In this document: piece after piece, positions 15,955 through 24,754 of the stretch | How positions within the stretch are numbered: the first letter of the stretch is position 1 | Layout of the letters: every line of letters starts with the position of its first letter | DNA from: Chloroflexia bacterium | GTDB taxonomy: Bacteria; Chloroflexota; Chloroflexia; DTKN01 | Assembly: GCA_016928715.1 (NCBI GenBank) | Contig: JAFGKG010000077.1 | Span: 1 to 45,394 of the forward strand | DNA: 45,394 nucleotides | Direction of reading: 5' to 3' | Program-made: the position numbers and the translations under genes | The notes under the pieces: generated by a model | Told to the model about the DNA's origin: nothing | The model's database searches: none | What the model saw: only the letters and a program-made list of their open reading frames with translations

Positions 15955-15983
15955 AGTGTAGCAGAAAATGCGTCGGCGTGCAA
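15955..15983 (-). promoter_or_regulatory. Promoter of the flippase-like gene
   Basis: Minus strand TTGCAC (15978-15983), 17 bp, TACACT (15955-15960). Transcription should start near 15948, giving an 84-nt leader to the TTG start. Confidence 0.65.
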
Positions 15984-15995
15984 GTGGATTCGGGC

Positions 15996-16024
15996 TTGCC
16001 GTCCTGCCCGGAGCGTGGTAAAAT
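15996..16024 (+). promoter_or_regulatory. Promoter of the HerA-like / priA operon
   Basis: TTGCCG (15996-16001), 17 bp, TAAAAT (16019-16024). It lies 12 bp from the -35 of the divergent promoter, and the leader to the ATG at 16119 is about 90 nt. Confidence 0.65.
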
Positions 16025-16118
16025 AGGGAGTACGCTTGTTCGGGAATGTCAAGCACGGCGCGGCGCATTCTGATTTCCCCCGCCGGCTCAAGCAGGCGGT
16101 CCCTGACAGGAGGTTTTT

Positions 16119-17771
16119 ATGGAGCAGCAAGAACGTTTGGGCATGGTCGTTTCCGGCTCGCTGACCGAGGGGCTGACGATTCGGCTCGATGGGCGGGTCT
16201 CGGTCGAGGATATAGCCGTCGGACGTTACGTCGTGGTCGAGGGCGAGCGCCTGCGCTTTTTCGGTATGTTGACCAACGTGCGCCTGGGGCTGCTCAACGA
16301 GCAGTTTCGCCAGGTCCCCCCGCCCATTAGCGATCCCTTTATCGCCCAGATCGTGCGGGGAACGGGCACCTTTGGCCTGCTGGAGGTCTCGCCGATGTTG
16401 ACCCTGCCGCTGGGCAGCGAGGCCGCCCTGGAGGGGCCCCGGCCGGTCAAGACCATCCCCTGCCACTTTGCCCCGGTGTACCCGGCCGGCCCGGATGACG
16501 TGGCGGCCGTCTTTGGGCAGGAGGACGAGCAGAACTTTTATATCGGTGCGCCCGTGGACATGGCCGAAACGCAGATATGCCTGAACCTGCCCCGGCTGCT
16601 GGAACGCTCCAGCGGCATCTTTGGCAAGTCCGGCACGGGCAAGACCTTTTTGACCCGGCTGCTTTTGGTCGGCGTCGTCCAGCGCGACGCGGCCGTCAGC
16701 CTGATCTTTGATATGCACAACGAATACGGCTGGGAGGGCAGTTTCGAGGACCCGCGCTATGGCAAGGTACAGGGGCTGAAACGGCTCTTTCCGGAAAAGG
16801 TGGCCATCTTTACCCTGGACCAGCAGTCCTCTCGCCGCCGGAATGTCTCCTTTGATTTTGTGGTCGAGATCCCCTACAACCAGGTGCGGCCCGAGGACAT
16901 TGAGATGCTGCGGGATACCTTGGACCTCTCCCAGGCCATGGTGGATGGCGTCTATCGCCTGTCCGAAAGGCTGGGTCCAAACTGGCTGCAGGAGTTTTTG
17001 GAAAAGGAGAACCGCGAGGAGCAGGTGGCGCTGTCCGACGCGCTCGGACTGCACAGCGGCTCCTTGCAGGCACTGCACCGCAAGCTGGGCCGGCTGCGGC
17101 GGCTCAGTTTCCTGCGCCCCGAGGTGATGGACGATTCGGTCGCCCGTATCCTGGACTGCCTGCGTCGGGGCATCCACGTCGTCCTCGAATTTGGCGGCTA
17201 CTCGGATCTCACGGCCTATGTGTTGGTAGCCAACCTGCTGACGCGGCGTATCCACAGCCATTACGTCGAGTCGATGGAAAAGGCCCTGGGCGAGCAGCTC
17301 CAGCAGCCCCGGCCCCTGCTCATCGCCATTGAGGAGGCGCACAAGTTTCTCAACCCGCGGGTGGCCGCTCAGACGACCTTTGGCACGATTGCCCGCGAGA
17401 TGCGCAAGTACAACGTCACCCTGCTGGTGGTGGATCAACGGCCCAGCAGTATTGACGACGAGGTGATGAGCCAGATCGGGACCCGCATTACCTATCTCTT
17501 GGACGACGAAAAGGACCTGGCCGCTATCCTGACCGGAGTTTCCGGCGCCCAGGGCCTGCGGGCCGTGCTGGCGCGACTGGATTCGCGCAAGCAGGCCCTG
17601 TTGTTAGGGCACGCGGTTCCGATGCCGGTGGTCATCGAGACCCGCGAGTACGGTACGCCCGAATCGTACGAGGCGCTGGCCCGTTTTGGCGAGGCAGCCG
17701 ACATCGCCCGCCAGGCCGGGGCGACACGCAGCCTGCTGCGCAGTAGCCAAGAGGAAGAGGACTGGCTGTAA
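16119..17771 (+). CDS. HerA-like ATPase with HAS-barrel domain
   Basis: A 550-residue cytoplasmic ATPase of the HerA/FtsK class. Residues about 1-150 form a small beta-barrel (HAS-barrel) typical of HerA. Walker A GKSGTGKT is at 169-176; a Walker B-type LLIAIEEAHKFL is near 400; RQ-type sensor residues lie in VDQRPSSID near 440. HerA forms hexameric rings that pump DNA and, with the nuclease NurA, resect double-strand ends. No NurA-like gene is seen in the window, so a DNA-end role is inferred from family only. The ATG follows AGGAGG at 5 nt. The next gene, priA, begins 10 nt after the stop, which suggests a replication-restart context. Confidence 0.87.
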   Translation: MEQQERLGMVVSGSLTEGLTIRLDGRVSVEDIAVGRYVVVEGERLRFFGMLTNVRLGLLNEQFRQVPPPISDPFIAQIVRGTGTFGLLEVSPMLTLPLGSEAALEGPRPVKTIPCHFAPVYPAGPDDVAAVFGQEDEQNFYIGAPVDMAETQICLNLPRLLERSSGIFGKSGTGKTFLTRLLLVGVVQRDAAVSLIFDMHNEYGWEGSFEDPRYGKVQGLKRLFPEKVAIFTLDQQSSRRRNVSFDFVVEIPYNQVRPEDIEMLRDTLDLSQAMVDGVYRLSERLGPNWLQEFLEKENREEQVALSDALGLHSGSLQALHRKLGRLRRLSFLRPEVMDDSVARILDCLRRGIHVVLEFGGYSDLTAYVLVANLLTRRIHSHYVESMEKALGEQLQQPRPLLIAIEEAHKFLNPRVAAQTTFGTIAREMRKYNVTLLVVDQRPSSIDDEVMSQIGTRITYLLDDEKDLAAILTGVSGAQGLRAVLARLDSRKQALLLGHAVPMPVVIETREYGTPESYEALARFGEAADIARQAGATRSLLRSSQEEEDWL

Positions 17772-17781
17772 GGAGGGAGCG

Positions 17782-20727
17782 CTGGCCGAGGAATTGTTTG
17801 GCCCCAGGACGAGCAGGACGCCCCCATCCCGTGTTTACGCCGACGTCATTGTCCGGCAGCGCAATCGGGCCGTGGGGACCTTTTCCTACACGGTGCCCCC
17901 TGAACTGCAGCAGCAGCTCAAGCCGGGACTGCTGGTCTGGGTGCCCTTTCGCCAGGGCCAGGTCCCGGCCATTGTGGTCTCGATGAGCACCAAGCGTCCG
18001 CCTTTTCCCACCAAGACGCTCCTCTCTATCATTGATCCCGCTCTCGTGTTGACGGAAACCCAATTGGCCCTGGGCCGTTGGATGAGTGAGTACTATGTGT
18101 GCTCGCTGGGCGCCTCCCTCTTTGCCATGCTGCCGCCCGGACTGCTGCACCGCACGCGTTCCTTGGTCCGCCTGAGCGAGGCCGGCCGCAAGCGCTCGCT
18201 GGAAGGACTCTCGCCCCTCTCTTGCCAGGTCATCGAGGTCCTGCGCGAGGCCGCAGAGGAGATCAGCGACCGTGCCCTGTCCCAGGCGCTGGGCCGGCGC
18301 AGTGTCTCCCGGGTGATGGGACGCCTTTCCCGGCGCGGTTGGTTGGAGTTGCGCACGGTGATTGAGGAGCCCCAGGCCCAGCCGCATTACGAGACCTTTT
18401 TAGAGTTGGATGGCTCGGAGCAGGATTTGGCGGCCCTGCGCCAGCAGCTCTGGGCCGGCCGGCGCAATTCGGCCCCGGCGCGGGTGTTGGAGGCCCTGGC
18501 ACGCAGCAGCGCGGGTATGCGCGAGCTGCGCGGGCTCTACCGGGAACTCCACGTGGGCCGTTCCACGCTGCGGACTTTGGAGGAGCAGGGCCTGGTGGAG
18601 GTGGAGGCCGAATTGTGCTGGCTGCGCCTGGCGGCGGGCGAGGAGGAGGTGGAGGCCTTTTTGGCCGAGTGGGAGTCGCGGGCGCCGGCCCAGGCGGCCC
18701 TGCTGCGGGAGGTGCTGGGGGCGGCCGGCCGGCTGGATCTTTGCGAGACCGATGTGTCGTCCTCGGTTCGGCGGGCCCTGCGCGGTCGCGGCCTGATCGA
18801 AGAACAGCGCCGGCCGGCCCGGGCCCGCCTGTTGGTGCTGGTGGAGGAGGCCCTGGAACGGGCGGCGGAGCTGCGCCGCACGCGCGGCGACGAGCGGCAG
18901 TTGGCCCTGCTGGACGCGCTGACCCAGTCCGAGCAGGGGTTGCTGCCCCTTTCCGCGTTGTACAAGCGGGTGGATGGGGCCGATCGCTCGGACATAGACG
19001 CGCTGCTCGAGACGGGCCTGCTGCGTTTGGAGGAGTGCCAGCGCTGGCGCGATCCCCTGGCCGATCAAGAGGTCGCCCCGGCGGTGCCTCCTCCCCTCAC
19101 CGGTCCCCAGGGACAGGTCTGGCGCGAGATCTATGAGGCCTTTGGCCGTGGGGGGCGGCACGTTTTCCTGCTGCACGGGGTGACCGGCAGCGGCAAGACC
19201 GAGATTTACCTGCGGGCCTTGGGACGGGTGCTGCGGGAGGGCCGGCGGGCCATGGTCCTGGTTCCCGAGATCTCGCTGACGCCGCAGACTGTGCAGCGTT
19301 TCGAGGCACGTTTCCCCGGCCGGGTGACCGTACTGCACAGCGGTCTGAGCTTGGGAGAGCGTTACGACCAGTGGCGCCGGATACGCGATGGGCTGGTGGA
19401 CGTGGTGATCGGTCCGCGCTCGGCGCTGTTGGCGCCCCTACCGGACCTGGGCCTGATTGTCCTGGACGAAGAGCACGAGACCTCTTATAAGCAGGATGAA
19501 CGCTCGCCGCGTTATCATGCCCGCGAGACGGCCCTGGAGCTGGCCGGCATTACGGGCAGCGTGCTCATCCTGGGTGGGGCGACGCCCTCGTTAGAATCCT
19601 ATACCCGGGCCCTGGAGGGCCGGTTTCGGCTTTTGGAGCTGCCCGACCGCATCCGTGTGCGCCAACTGCCGGGCGGGGTTCCGCAGGCCCTGGTGGATCG
19701 CTCCATGCCCCGGGTCGAGGTAGTGGACATGCGGGAGGAGCTGCGGGCGGGCAATCACAGCATGTTCAGCCGGGCGCTGCAGGCGGCCCTGCGGCAGGTC
19801 CTGCGCGCTGGGGAGCAGGCCATCCTATTTCTGAACCGCCGGGGGACGGCGACCTTTGTGTTGTGCCGCGAGTGTGGTTATGTGGCGCGTTGCCCCCGCT
19901 GCGAGGTAGCGTATGTCTACCATGCCGATCTGCAGCGGTTGGTCTGCCACCGCTGCGGCCGGCAGGCGCCGCCGCCGCAGCGCTGCCCCGAGTGCGGCAG
20001 TCGCCGCATTCGCCACTTTGGCACGGGCACCGAGCGGGTGGTGCAGGAGGTGCGGAGCCAGTTTCCCCAGGTGGGGGTCCTGCGTTGGGACAGCGACGTC
20101 GGCCGCACGCAGCAGGATCACGAGCAGATTCTGGGAGCTTTTGTCCGCCAAGAGGCGGCGGTCCTGGTGGGGACGCAGTTATTGGCCAAGGGTTTGGACC
20201 TGCCCCAGGTGACCCTAGTCGGGGTCGTCAGTGCGGATACGGCCCTGCAGTTGCCCGATTTCCGGGCGGCGGAGCGGACGTTCCAGTTGGTGACCCAGGT
20301 CATTGGCCGGGCCGGCCGGCGGGAGGAGCGGGGGCGGGCGGTTATTCAGACCTATCATCCGGAGCATTACGCTATCCAGGCGGCGGCACAGCAGGATTAC
20401 GCCGCCTTTTATCGGCAGGAAATGGGCTATCGGCGGCGCCACGGCTATCCCCCCTTGTGCCAACTGGCGCTGTTGCTCTACAGCCATCGCCGGGAGAATC
20501 TCTGCCGGGAGGAGGTTTCTCGCGTGGCCGAAATCCTGCGGGCGCGCCTGCGGGCGGTGCCGCCAGCCCGGCTCGTGGGGCCGGCGCCAGCCTTTATGCA
20601 CAGGCAGCGGGGCCAGTATCGCTGGCAGCTTTTGCTTTTGGCGGACGAGGTCCAGCCCTTGCTACGGGGGCTGGATTTGCCGGAGGGGTGGGTGATCGAC
20701 GTGGATCCGCTCCGCATTTTGACATAA
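17782..20727 (+). CDS. priA: Primosomal protein N' (PriA), replication restart helicase
   Basis: A superfamily 2 DNA helicase that reloads the replisome at stalled forks. The N-terminal 3'-end-binding domain (YADVIVRQRNRAVGTFSYTV) is present. The helicase core has GVTGSGKTEIY (Walker A), VLDEEHETSYKQDE (DEAH-type) and QVIGRAGR. Two zinc sites are formed by eight Cys between 19864 and 19998 (CRECG, CPRC, CHRCG, CPECG). The protein is about 981 residues, longer than the usual 730-800, because of an extra helical, Arg/Glu-rich region between the two domains. No ATG or GTG fits: AGGAGG at 17771-17776 points 5 nt downstream to CTG at 17782; a TTG at 17794 is the alternative. An ATG at 17686 would overlap the HerA-like gene. 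Confidence 0.94.
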   Translation: MAEELFGPRTSRTPPSRVYADVIVRQRNRAVGTFSYTVPPELQQQLKPGLLVWVPFRQGQVPAIVVSMSTKRPPFPTKTLLSIIDPALVLTETQLALGRWMSEYYVCSLGASLFAMLPPGLLHRTRSLVRLSEAGRKRSLEGLSPLSCQVIEVLREAAEEISDRALSQALGRRSVSRVMGRLSRRGWLELRTVIEEPQAQPHYETFLELDGSEQDLAALRQQLWAGRRNSAPARVLEALARSSAGMRELRGLYRELHVGRSTLRTLEEQGLVEVEAELCWLRLAAGEEEVEAFLAEWESRAPAQAALLREVLGAAGRLDLCETDVSSSVRRALRGRGLIEEQRRPARARLLVLVEEALERAAELRRTRGDERQLALLDALTQSEQGLLPLSALYKRVDGADRSDIDALLETGLLRLEECQRWRDPLADQEVAPAVPPPLTGPQGQVWREIYEAFGRGGRHVFLLHGVTGSGKTEIYLRALGRVLREGRRAMVLVPEISLTPQTVQRFEARFPGRVTVLHSGLSLGERYDQWRRIRDGLVDVVIGPRSALLAPLPDLGLIVLDEEHETSYKQDERSPRYHARETALELAGITGSVLILGGATPSLESYTRALEGRFRLLELPDRIRVRQLPGGVPQALVDRSMPRVEVVDMREELRAGNHSMFSRALQAALRQVLRAGEQAILFLNRRGTATFVLCRECGYVARCPRCEVAYVYHADLQRLVCHRCGRQAPPPQRCPECGSRRIRHFGTGTERVVQEVRSQFPQVGVLRWDSDVGRTQQDHEQILGAFVRQEAAVLVGTQLLAKGLDLPQVTLVGVVSADTALQLPDFRAAERTFQLVTQVIGRAGRREERGRAVIQTYHPEHYAIQAAAQQDYAAFYRQEMGYRRRHGYPPLCQLALLLYSHRRENLCREEVSRVAEILRARLRAVPPARLVGPAPAFMHRQRGQYRWQLLLLADEVQPLLRGLDLPEGWVIDVDPLRILT

Positions 20728-20779
20728 GACTAACACCCCTACTCAAGGTGCAAGAACTTGCAGTAAGGAGGAACTAGCG

Positions 20780-22279
20780 ATGCCATCCAGTCCGCGTTCG
20801 GATTTGGCTCCGGCCTGGCGCAAGGGCTTGCGCAGGGTGGTCGACGAGATCCTGCTCGGCCCGCTGCGGGACATCTTTGTGAGTTTTGAGGGATTCAAAC
20901 TGAGCCAGCGCATTTTGGCCGTGCTGGGTTATGCGTTTATTCTGGCCTTGCTCATCGTGGTCCTGGTATTAGAGCTGTCAGGGAGTCCAAACCTCCTGAC
21001 TTATGAGAACGTCGATGGCTCTTTGAAACAGATTCCCCTGATGGTCGTCATTGTCTGCAGTGTTGGCTTTGCCGTAGCCTGGGCCTTTTTGTTGACCGGT
21101 GCCACCGATTGTCCGCCAATTGTCTTTGGACCGATCGTTGCGTTTTTTCTCTTGCAGCTCATGATGACGATGCCTCAGGAGGATGTGTCCGGTTCGGACG
21201 TTTGGATCTGCACGGCGCCGCTTTTTTACATCGCCCTGATCGTCCTCTACATCCTGACCCGCCGAAAAAAGCGCTATTGGTTGGCCTATCCCCTGGTCGA
21301 GTTTGGGCTCTGGCTGGCGGCGATGCTCTTTTTCATCGGCCTGTCCTGGCTATCTGGACAGAGTTGGTCCGCCGTCGCCGAGAACTTTCATGGGGGCTTT
21401 ACCTTTGTGGCCCTCGTTTCGATCGTTTTCTGGGCGCTTTCCGGGTTGGCCGTAGTCGACGCGGCGGTCAAGATTGCCCGCTATGTCATTGGACTGCTGC
21501 GCCGTTTGTTTGCGCGGGACCTCTTTCCGCTGCTGACGGTTTTGTTGGTGCTGGCGCATCCCCTGGTCGTCTTTGTTGCGATTGGCTTCGGTGGGTCTAT
21601 TACGGATAACTCGTTGAATATGGGCCTTTTGGCCGACGGCATGCTGGCCCTGGTGCTGGTGATTGTCATGCTGCTGCTTTTGGTCCTGCGCCGCTGGACG
21701 GTCACCGCTGCTTCGTTCGTGCTGGCCCTGAGCGTGGTATTTTCGGTATTTTCGGTGGGCTTGGGTCTGGTCTTTGGGGGGCGTGATCTTTCGGACCCTC
21801 TGGGGTTGGCCTTGGGCGAGTTGGGCGTGCTGCCGCCACAGATGCTGTTCGTCTTTTTGGCGGGCTATAGTATTCTCAGCGTGGGGGCTTCTTTTGCTAA
21901 CGGGGACAGCAAGGGCCTACCGCGCAGCGGGCGGTACTTGCTGGTCTTGGGGGTGACCCTCCTCATGATCTGTTTCACGCTGTTTTTCGTCAACATACGC
22001 GATGCCCATACGGGGGAGCCGGAGGGGCTTCAGGAATCCGTCGACAACTTTTTCGCGATTGGCCTGCTGGTCCTGGGCTTGCCCTATCTGGGCTGGGTGA
22101 TCTGGAAAGAGCGCGAGGACTTGATCGGCAGGGAGTCCGATTTCGAGGGGGTCGAGCCGGTCCTGGGCCGGCTGCCCAGTATTTCCAGAAAATGGTTGGT
22201 GGTAGGGGTGGTCGGCTTGTTGATGCTGGCCTGCCTGGGCTGCCTGCTGCTGGCCTTGTGGGCACCCCCGCCGTCTTAG
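20780..22279 (+). CDS. Polytopic membrane protein of unknown function
   Basis: A 499-residue protein with about twelve strongly hydrophobic segments spread along its length and a basic, soluble N-terminus of about 45 residues (RKGLRRVVDE). I recognise no transporter or enzyme motif. A charged loop near residue 440 (WKEREDLIGRESDFEGVE) separates the last helix from the rest. The ATG follows AAGGAGGA at 7 nt, 52 nt after the priA stop, so it is probably transcribed with priA although nothing links them in function. A REP-like repeat follows the stop within 10 nt. Confidence 0.8.
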   Translation: MPSSPRSDLAPAWRKGLRRVVDEILLGPLRDIFVSFEGFKLSQRILAVLGYAFILALLIVVLVLELSGSPNLLTYENVDGSLKQIPLMVVIVCSVGFAVAWAFLLTGATDCPPIVFGPIVAFFLLQLMMTMPQEDVSGSDVWICTAPLFYIALIVLYILTRRKKRYWLAYPLVEFGLWLAAMLFFIGLSWLSGQSWSAVAENFHGGFTFVALVSIVFWALSGLAVVDAAVKIARYVIGLLRRLFARDLFPLLTVLLVLAHPLVVFVAIGFGGSITDNSLNMGLLADGMLALVLVIVMLLLLVLRRWTVTAASFVLALSVVFSVFSVGLGLVFGGRDLSDPLGLALGELGVLPPQMLFVFLAGYSILSVGASFANGDSKGLPRSGRYLLVLGVTLLMICFTLFFVNIRDAHTGEPEGLQESVDNFFAIGLLVLGLPYLGWVIWKEREDLIGRESDFEGVEPVLGRLPSISRKWLVVGVVGLLMLACLGCLLLALWAPPPS

Positions 22280-22287
22280 GTGGCAAG

Positions 22288-22406
22288 GAATAAATTCCCG
22301 GCTAAAGCCTCGACTCCGAAAGGACTCCTAAAAGGTCTAATTCCCGGACCGGAGTCGAGGCTTTAGCCGGTGACGGAGAACAAGCAGCAAAACCGGGAAT
22401 TTATTC
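22288..22406. repeat. Nested inverted repeat, REP/MITE-like intergenic element
   Basis: Two perfect inverted repeats are nested. The inner pair is 21 bp (22298-22318 with 22350-22370), reading CCGGCTAAAGCCTCGACTCCG on the left arm. The outer pair is 14 bp (22288-22301 with 22393-22406), reading GAATAAATTCCCGG on the left. A third, partial copy of the outer motif (AATTCCCGGA, 22339-22348) lies in the central loop. It occupies most of the gap between the membrane-protein gene and the aminotransferase promoter. No flanking target duplication is obvious. The form resembles REP elements mobilised by Y1-type transposases, none of which is in this window. Confidence 0.8.
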
Positions 22407-22435
22407 TTTTACAGTCCCCTTTCCCTGGTTCAGGT

Positions 22436-22465
22436 TTGACATTCCCCGGTCTTGCACGGTATAAT
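22436..22465 (+). promoter_or_regulatory. Promoter of the aminotransferase gene
   Basis: Perfect TTGACA (22436-22441) and TATAAT (22460-22465) separated by 18 bp. The leader to the ATG at 22533 is about 60 nt. The promoter begins 30 bp after the REP-like repeat. Confidence 0.85.
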
Positions 22466-22532
22466 ACGTTTAGAGGCGTAGACGCCTTGGGGAGCCAATC
22501 GGCCAAAGACGACCGAGAACAAGGAGGTCTCA

Positions 22533-23795
22533 ATGACGACACAGTGGCAGGTCCTTCTCTCCGAGGGGGGGCGCAATATCCGGGGTTCCGCGGTCCGTGA
22601 CTTGTTCAAAGTGGTGCAGCGACCGGGCATGATCTCCTTTGCCGGGGGCATGCCGGCCCCCGAGATGTTCCCCTGCGAGGTGGTCAGCGAGGCCTGTGCC
22701 AAGGTCATGCGTGAAAACGGCACGGTGGCACTGCAGTATGGGCAGACGGAGGGCTATGACCCCCTGCGGGACTTTATCGCCCAGGTCTGGATGGCCGACT
22801 TGGGGTTGCGGGCCGGTCGTGAGAATATTTTGGTGACTACGGGCGGCCTGCAGATTTCGGACCTGCTGCCCAAGATCCTCTTGAATCCTGGAGAGGCCCT
22901 AGTCTTGGAGGCGCCGACCTTCCTGGGGGCTCTGGCCTGCTTCTCCCCTTACTGTCCTCGTTACATCAGTATCCCCGTGGATGTATGCGGGGCCGGGCCG
23001 CAACAGGAAACGGGCCTAGACGTTGACGCGCTCGAGTCCGTCCTGGCACAGGAAGCGGATGTCAAATTTATCTATGTGATGCCCAACTTTCACAATCCAG
23101 TGGGCTGCACGTTGGGCTTGCAGCGGCGCAAAAAGCTGGTGGCCCTGGCGGATTATTACGGGGTGCCCGTGTTGGAGGACGATCCCTACAGCCAGCTGCG
23201 CTACAGTGGGGAGCCGTTGCCGCCCCTGATTGTGCTGGACCAACAGCAGTTGGGGCTGGAGGAGGATGGCGCCTTTGAGCAGGGCAATGTGCTCTATGCC
23301 GGCTCGTTTTCCAAGATACTCTCCCCTGGCATGCGCCTGGGATGGGTGGCGGGACCGGCCCCGATCATCGCCAGGCTGGCAAGGGCCAAGCAGGGGGTGG
23401 ATCTGCACACCAGCCTGGTGGTGCAGATGATTGCCTACGAGCTTTGTAGCCAGGGCTTTTTCCCGGGGCACATTGCCCGAATCCGTGAGCTCTATGGCCG
23501 GCGGCGTGACTGGATGCTGCAGTTGATGCAGGAGTACTTTCCGCCCGCCGTCTCCTGGACCCATCCGCAGGGCGGCCTGTTCATCTGGGTTACGCTTCCG
23601 GAGGGGCTTGAGGCCCAATCCTTGTTGATGGAGGCGGTCGAAGAGCGGGTGGCTTTTGTACCCGGACAATCCTTTTTTACCGACGACCGAGGGGCGAATA
23701 CGTTTCGTCTGAACTTTTCCAACGCCAGCGAGGACAATATCGAGCAGGGCATTTCGCGATTAGGACAGGTTTTGAGAAAAGCGTTGACAAGTTGA
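22533..23795 (+). CDS. PLP-dependent aminotransferase, class I/II (2-aminoadipate aminotransferase-like)
   Basis: A 420-residue cytoplasmic enzyme that transfers amino groups between an amino acid and a 2-oxoacid. The PLP lysine is K261 in AGSFSKILSPGMRLGW. Other fold-type I signatures are LQYGQTEGYDPLRDFIA near 70, the PNFHNPVG Asn-Pro segment near 186, LEDDPYSQLRY near 215 and a C-terminal Arg in FRLNFS. The sequence is closest in pattern to the LysN / MocR-related group, which acts on aromatic, 2-aminoadipate or branched-chain substrates; the exact substrate cannot be read. The ATG follows AAGGAGG. The gene has its own promoter and a strong terminator, so it is a single-gene unit. Confidence 0.93.
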   Translation: MTTQWQVLLSEGGRNIRGSAVRDLFKVVQRPGMISFAGGMPAPEMFPCEVVSEACAKVMRENGTVALQYGQTEGYDPLRDFIAQVWMADLGLRAGRENILVTTGGLQISDLLPKILLNPGEALVLEAPTFLGALACFSPYCPRYISIPVDVCGAGPQQETGLDVDALESVLAQEADVKFIYVMPNFHNPVGCTLGLQRRKKLVALADYYGVPVLEDDPYSQLRYSGEPLPPLIVLDQQQLGLEEDGAFEQGNVLYAGSFSKILSPGMRLGWVAGPAPIIARLARAKQGVDLHTSLVVQMIAYELCSQGFFPGHIARIRELYGRRRDWMLQLMQEYFPPAVSWTHPQGGLFIWVTLPEGLEAQSLLMEAVEERVAFVPGQSFFTDDRGANTFRLNFSNASEDNIEQGISRLGQVLRKALTS

Positions 23796-23831
23796 GTTCA
23801 AGGGCAGCCCATACATGCGCCCGAATTTGGC

Positions 23832-23870
23832 AGGACGCCGGCTGGCTGTGCTTGGCGTCCTTTTTCTTTT
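23832..23870 (+). terminator. Rho-independent terminator after the aminotransferase
   Basis: AGGACGCC (23832-23839) pairs with GGCGTCCT (23854-23861), followed by TTTTCTTTT. It stands 36 nt after the aminotransferase stop and just before tlyA. Confidence 0.85.
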
Positions 23871-23888
23871 AGCGGGAGAGTTGGGGCT

Positions 23889-24683
23889 TTGGACAAGCGT
23901 TTGGATATTCTCTTGCTCGAACGGGGGCTGGCCGAGAGCCGGGCTCGGGCGCAGTGGCTGATTCGCCAGGGCTATGTGCGCTGCGCGGGCCAATGTTGCC
24001 GGAAACCAGGTCGGCAGTATGGCAGTGATGTGCCCATTTCCATCGAGGGGGCATTGCCCTATGTCAGCCGGGGTGGACTCAAGTTGGCCCATGCCCTGGA
24101 TGTCTTTGGGCTATCTGTACGGGATCGCCTGGTCCTGGACGTCGGTGCTTCGACGGGGGGGTTTAGCGATTGCCTGCTGCAGCGGGGAGTTCGTCGTGTC
24201 TATGCTGTGGATGTGGGGACCGGCCAACTGCATCGCAGCCTGCGGGGGCACTCCCGGCTGGTCTCTCTGGAGCAGGTGGATATTCGCGAATTGGACGAAC
24301 TGCCGGGGGCTGGGTTGGTCGATTTAGCGGTGGTGGATGTCAGCTTTATCTCTTTGCGTCTGGTCTTGCCGGCCGTGTTGCGTTTTCTGCAGACAGGGGG
24401 CCAAGTTGTGGCCCTGATCAAACCCCAGTTCGAGGCCGGCCCTGAGGCGGTGAGTCGCCGCGGGCGAGTCTGGCGGTCGGAGGACCACCGCCGGGTGTTG
24501 CGCGAGGTGCTCGAGTTTTCGCAGGATTTGGGGCTGCTTGTGGTCGGCCTTTGTCGGGCGCCGGCCGATACGGATCGGGCCAATTGTGAGTATCTGGTCC
24601 ATCTCAGACGGGCGGGGGAAGCTGTGTCACTGCCAGAGCTGATTTGTAGCGCGATGCGGGATGCCGACGAGCGGTTTGCATAG
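23889..24683 (+). CDS. tlyA: TlyA-family S4-domain rRNA 2'-O-methyltransferase
   Basis: A 264-residue protein with an N-terminal S4 RNA-binding domain (residues about 1-62, LDILLLERGLAESRARAQ and then the KPG turn) and a FtsJ-like methyltransferase domain. The SAM site is LDVGASTGGFSDCLL near residue 83; VDVSFISLRLVLPA and LIKPQFEAG follow. In Mycobacterium TlyA methylates cytidines in 16S and 23S rRNA and affects capreomycin sensitivity; the old name 'hemolysin' is misleading. The start is a TTG at 23889, 9 nt after GGGAGAG, matching the family start MDKRLD. It follows a terminator but has no clear promoter of its own. Confidence 0.93.
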   Translation: MDKRLDILLLERGLAESRARAQWLIRQGYVRCAGQCCRKPGRQYGSDVPISIEGALPYVSRGGLKLAHALDVFGLSVRDRLVLDVGASTGGFSDCLLQRGVRRVYAVDVGTGQLHRSLRGHSRLVSLEQVDIRELDELPGAGLVDLAVVDVSFISLRLVLPAVLRFLQTGGQVVALIKPQFEAGPEAVSRRGRVWRSEDHRRVLREVLEFSQDLGLLVVGLCRAPADTDRANCEYLVHLRRAGEAVSLPELICSAMRDADERFA

Positions 24684-24754
24684 CAGGAGCTTTTCGGCGG
24701 GCTTGGCGATTTGCCTGTGAGAGGGGTCTTGAACGGTTCTGCCAAGGAGGTGTT

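Noticed and set aside
15861-17438. A 525-codon open frame antisense to the HerA-like gene
   Set aside because: It overlaps the whole HerA-like coding region, has no recognisable domain and crosses two promoters.
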